Part shown: piece by piece, positions 61,701-64,000 of the stretch | Position numbering within the stretch: the stretch's first letter is position 1 | How the letters are laid out: the number at the start of each line of letters is the position of its first letter | Assembly (NCBI GenBank): GCA_025024175.1 | Contig: QCXZ01000041.1 | Span: 25,911,786 to 25,975,785 of the forward strand | DNA: 64,000 nt | Origin: Rhyzopertha dominica | Taxonomy: Eukaryota; Arthropoda; Insecta; Coleoptera; Bostrichidae | Direction of reading: 5' to 3' | Made by a program: the position numbers and the translations under genes | Notes under the pieces: model-generated | Told to the model about the DNA's origin: nothing | The model's input: the letters and a program-made list of their open reading frames with translations, nothing else | The model's database searches: none

Positions 61701-63970
61701 TTACCGCAGAAGATTGCGAAAAGCTTGTAAAAACTATACTTGCCAGAATAAAAGCAGTTATTAAGGCAAAGGGAGACGCAACCAGCTATTGACTTGTATT
61801 GTCCGAACATTTATGTGTCAATAAATATTGTATTGTTATCAACATAGTTTAGTTTTATAAATCAATATTATTTTATTTCAAAACAATGTTGTAATTATGA
61901 TGTAAAACAATATATATTATAGTGTCATATGTGCTAGATTTACTCGATATATTTTCATGTCATCAGCAAAGAGGGAGTATTTGCTGATGAAACTGAACCC
62001 TATTTCATTGATGAAAACAGAAACAGTAGCGGTCCAAGCATAGAACCTTAATAAAATATAATTTCAACTAATTCTTTTCCCACACCACACAACTCTGTAC
62101 CTATCTATGTTTACGCTATGCTTAAATGTTTTTAATGTTTTATGTTGTCATGTCATAGTTGTTAAGCCACCCAATAAGGCCGCTTGGCGGTTGAAATACT
62201 CACATTTGGCTATGACAAAAATAAAAGTTTGAAAGTAGAATCATAAACAAGTGTTTTACTGTTATTAACAAAAAGCTACTCCAAGTTATAGGTTTACCCA
62301 ATTATATATATTCACATACAATTAAAGTCTAAAAGTCTCAATTTTTTTCCCATCTTGACTAGTGACCTTGCTTTATATCATTTGATTTGTTTACATTTCA
62401 TCTTATACCTTTATCTCGGTACTTTGAGGTGGTGAACCTTGTCTATAATTTACTGTGCCTGAAGATATGGTCACATTAGAAAAAAATAATTTAGATAATA
62501 ATAATCTGTAACCATCTAAAATTTAAGTAGCTCATTCACCATAAATAAAATCAGTTCGCTATGTGATATAAAGCTTTGCTTACCTTGCTGGTTGTAGTCT
62601 AGGATGCACTGGAGATACATTGGATAACCGAACATCATACCCAGAAGCAACACCCGCAAGCATTGCTGCGATGTTGTAGAGCACTAATTCAACTATGCTT
62701 AGCTTAGGTTTTAACCGATGACCTGTAAATGAAAAACACACATTACAAATTTAATACTGCCCACACACCAATTAAATTTAAACATTCCACTTCTGGCTTT
62801 TGAAATAATTTTGGAATAAAAAAAATGAAACGAAGATATCTGGATTAGCTCAGCAATTGAGGTGTATAAAGTAATAAGTAATATGTTACAGATCAACTGT
62901 ATGCGGCAAATTTATTTATTTGTGAAAAATTTGAATAGTACCTATCGTTCTCACAAGAGTATTTTGCAGAAAACTTTTCTAAGAAGTACTATTGAGTCAG
63001 GACAGTCTTAATGCCTTACAGCTTGTTTGTAAATTAGACACAAACTTATTCAGTCTATTCCAGCTTTGATGAAAAAGTTATTGATCTGCTTAGAAGAACA
63101 AATGCATCGACTTAGTGTTTAAACAAAGTGGTAAATTTATGTGTGGTATTAGGTTTTATTTTCAACATTATTATTATTGTTATTATTATTATTATCATCA
63201 TTATTAAAAATCAAACTTCTGTTTTTCATTTTGATTTACAAAATTTATCAAATATTCCATGAATAATTAAAAAAAAGAAATAGATATTTGTCTTCCATTT
63301 TTGTATCTGTGCTGTGCAGCACTTTCAAATTTAGAGTCCATGTGCCGCCACTGCCAAGTGATATTTGTAACAGCTTATGCAATAAATGTTGGAAGTAGGT
63401 GAATTTTATCTTAAATCAGTACACCTATTCACGCCTAACTCGGCTTTGCTCACTCCCACTGTAACAAGGGTAATAAGTAACAAAGCAGAATAATAATTGA
63501 CAAGGACAATTGAAATCGTCGGTTGGTAGGATGCGCTTTCACCAAAACTACACCTGCTTCCCTCATTTGTTTCAAATGTGAATCCGATGGCCATATTCAG
63601 TAATATAAAGCTTGCATAAAGTAGAACAACAAATAAGATAATATTTTGTCGGATAGATCGCTGTCTCTTGAAAAACACTGACAAAAAATTAATAGTCTGA
63701 CGTTTCAATTACACCTGTAATCTTTGTCAAAGATTACAGGTGTAATTGAAACGTCAGACTATTAATTTTTTGTCAGTGTTTTTCAAGAGACAGCGATCTA
63801 TCCGACAAAATATTATCTTATTACATTATGCACGCTGAAAGCATTCACCCTCGTGTAGAACAATAAAGTCTACTTACCATCAGCATTATACAATGTGGGT
63901 ATGGGTACGTTATGTCTTCCAACACCAGGAACAGAGTATTCAGCAGGCCAATCATCAGGAGGAATGTAAT
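54757..63970 (-). CDS. Unrecognised conserved gene, last three exons
   Basis: Minus-strand gene whose exons 63878-63970, 62584-62722 and 54757-55777 join in phase with good acceptors (GACAG, TTACAG, TTTAAG) and GTAAG donors. The joined segment starts YIPPDDWPAEYSVPGVGRHN, continues KLSIVELVLYNIAAMLAGVA and SGYDVRLSNVSPVHPRL, and ends in a 339-residue tail rich in Ser, Tyr, Thr and Asn. The hydrophobic VELVLYNIAAMLAGVA could be a buried helix or a membrane segment. The tail has many possible phosphorylation sites (RRKSSSAS, SHRRTSSN). I cannot name the family; a cytoplasmic signalling protein is a guess. It converges on teneurin. The 6.8-kb intron 55778-62583 is full of transposons. Confidence 0.75.
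55778..58030 (-). other. Intron of minus-strand gene, unassigned part
   Basis: AT-rich; no clear element or open frame was recognised between the terminal exon and the transposon nest. Confidence 0.6.
58031..58275. repeat. Foldback-family repeat, copy 2
   Basis: Matches the 37575-37776 insert (AATAATGAATAGTRGAGTTT, then GGCAAAGCCAAATGCCAGCA) and extends further to about 58271 (ACAGAGTTGTGTGGTGTGGG). An inverted partner lies at 62082-62270. Confidence 0.8.
58330..58800 (+). pseudogene. Penelope-like reverse transcriptase remnant
   Basis: Broken plus-strand frames give DDSSWHVPVPQALEFVEDFL, a family-typical lead-in, then LVMGNPLSPFLANLFLSYLE (about 58504-58560), RYVDKIFAVTD (catalytic YVDD changed to YVDK) and FLDLIISRK. 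Stops and frameshifts throughout. It differs from the copy in the teneurin intron, so at least two lineages are present. Confidence 0.75.
59210..60015 (-). mobile_element. LINE (jockey/CR1-like) RT 3' remnant, distal part
   Basis: Minus-strand reading gives LLQKDLVHENIMTLNIDKCH and TIDFSRRNLTSVPLYKIDHS, then, in another frame, RDLGVLLDCKL and VISRASRMLGC, the usual order after the catalytic core in jockey/CR1-type RTs. An AT-rich 3' UTR-like region runs to about 59210. The catalytic part of the same copy lies beyond the Tc1 insertion, at 61937-62070. Confidence 0.65.
60022..61572 (-). mobile_element. Tc1-type transposon with IR/DR ends, inactivated
   Basis: About 1.55 kb. Each end has a long (about 210 bp) inverted repeat holding two copies of ATGTTCGGAC-type sites, one outer (60028, 61553) and one inner (60222, 61350), the IR/DR layout of some Tc1 elements. 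The right end reads CAGTCAAAGACGGAAATG when inverted; the left outer end is worn. It carries the broken transposase described separately and sits inside a LINE copy. Confidence 0.85.
60238..61288 (-). pseudogene. Tc1-type transposase, broken
   Basis: Minus-strand. The N-terminal 130 codons (60896-61288) hold a paired-like HTH with LFHQGKTFRDIAQQINVAKS and a GAGRPCKVT linker. A frameshift near 60900 moves to 60661-60903, where the first catalytic Asp is Tyr (IIFSYESKF). A TAG follows VMV where Trp is usual, then 60238-60654 continues with FQQDGASYHTAKTT (second Asp) and SPDLNIIETIW (Glu). Only 29 residues separate Asp and Glu instead of 34, the WPAQ-like part being lost. Four separate lesions make it inactive. 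Confidence 0.85.
61573..61935 (+). mobile_element. Second Tc1 copy, 3' fragment in opposite orientation
   Basis: Plus-strand end of the same transposase family: the frame reads through DLNVIETIWHKMKQQLRNDP to a TAG, then RNISDLRVKLQNKWDSFTAE and AVIKAKGDATSY, followed by an end with GTCCGAACATTTATGTGTCA that matches the inner repeat of the first copy. It begins exactly at the right end of the first copy, and the 5' part is missing. Confidence 0.75.
61937..62070 (-). pseudogene. LINE RT catalytic piece, proximal part
   Basis: Minus-strand reading gives FINEIGFSFISKYSLFADDM then KIYRVNLA, containing the FADD catalytic box. It is the upstream part of the LINE copy whose remainder is at 59210-60015. 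The Tc1 elements separate them. Confidence 0.65.
62082..62270. repeat. Foldback-family repeat, copy 3 (inverted)
   Basis: Reverse-complement match to 58079-58271, including CCACACCACACAACTCTGTA and GGCCGCTTGGCGGTTGAAAT, followed by AAAATAAAAGTTTG. Diverged by scattered changes. Confidence 0.8.
62584..62722 (-). CDS. Minus-strand gene, exon n-1
   Basis: 139 bp, TTTACAG acceptor and GTAAGC donor. Encodes HRLKPKLSIVELVLYNIAAM and LAGVASGYDVRLSNVSPVHP. Low AT bias at codon position 2 and uninterrupted frame agree with real coding sequence. Confidence 0.75.
62723..63877 (-). other. Intron of the minus-strand gene
   Basis: Holds a TTA/ATT microsatellite at about 63163-63205, a 100-codon minus frame (63406-63708) with two hydrophobic segments (IILFVVLLYASFILLNMAIG; ISIVLVNYYSALLLITLVTV) of unknown meaning, and the palindrome at 63632-63822. 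Confidence 0.6.
63632..63822. repeat. 191-bp near-perfect palindrome
   Basis: Arms 63632-63726 and 63728-63822 (95 bp each) are reverse complements with no mismatch found, around one central T at 63727. The hydrophobic minus frame starts inside the left arm. Confidence 0.9.
63878..63970 (-). CDS. Minus-strand gene, exon n-2
   Basis: 93 bp, starting two bases before a codon boundary and ending one base into a Gly codon. Encodes YIPPDDWPAEYSVPGVGRHN then VPIPTLYNAD. CAG acceptor, GTAAGT donor. Confidence 0.75.
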
Positions 63971-64000
63971 CTGTCAAAATCAAATTAAAATGCAGATTGC

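Noticed and set aside
1..64000. CRISPR arrays, tRNA or rRNA genes, bacterial operons
   Set aside because: No regular spacer-repeat structure, cloverleaf-like tRNA or rRNA sequence was noticed. Intron-bearing genes and insect transposons show this is nuclear animal DNA.

Overview
The window is nuclear DNA from an animal, almost certainly an insect. It is AT-rich, has intron-split genes with GT/AG borders, and is crowded with transposable elements (mariner, Tc1, hAT-type, Penelope-like, Ty3/gypsy, LINE, Helitron-type helicase). It also carries an env-bearing gypsy-class retrovirus of the insect errantivirus type. The species cannot be told from the sequence. Scattered N bases mark a draft assembly.

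Two host genes can be supported. (1) The 3' part of a teneurin gene (Ten-m/odz family) on the + strand, rebuilt here as 14 exons from 22753 to 41012. All junctions keep phase, and together they encode about 1894 residues: end of the TTR/FN-plug region, NHL beta-propeller, YD shell, RHS-core-like motif, and C-terminal Tox-GHH/TCAP-like region. The first half of the gene lies upstream of the window. (2) The last three exons of a convergent gene on the - strand (54757-63970). It encodes a conserved-looking segment followed by a long Ser/Tyr/Thr-rich tail; I do not recognise the family.

Layout: 1-950 deleted mariner; 960-2820 decayed Ty3/gypsy pol (-); 5140-6560 decayed Penelope-like element (-) split by a hAT-type MITE with 8-bp target duplications; 8560-8960 second copy of that repeat; 9020-9480 a 185-bp satellite; 9962-10415 TIR MITE; 12047-19573 a complete errantivirus provirus (identical LTRs, gag, pol, env, 4-bp target duplication); 19580-21440 another decayed retroelement (-); 22753-41012 teneurin, whose 6.2-kb intron 9 holds a 118-bp tandem array, a PIF1-type helicase fragment, a 168-bp inverted repeat and a 2.8-kb long-TIR element, and whose 3.1-kb intron 13 holds a Penelope-like reverse transcriptase interrupted by a foldback insert; 41013-54756 intergenic, with a THAP-domain transposon relic, TIR elements and an inverted pair of gene-fragment copies; 54757-63970 the - strand gene, whose large intron holds a nest of Penelope-like, LINE and Tc1 elements, and whose next intron holds a 191-bp near-perfect palindrome.

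The most interesting points are these. The provirus has an intact gag-pol-env layout, with a leader AUG that appears to serve both as a short upstream ORF in genomic RNA and as the env signal-peptide start after splicing. The inverted gene-fragment pair at 53464-54640 could make hairpin RNA. The array in the teneurin intron repeats a YY1/Pho-type motif. No prokaryote-like system, CRISPR array, tRNA or rRNA gene was seen.
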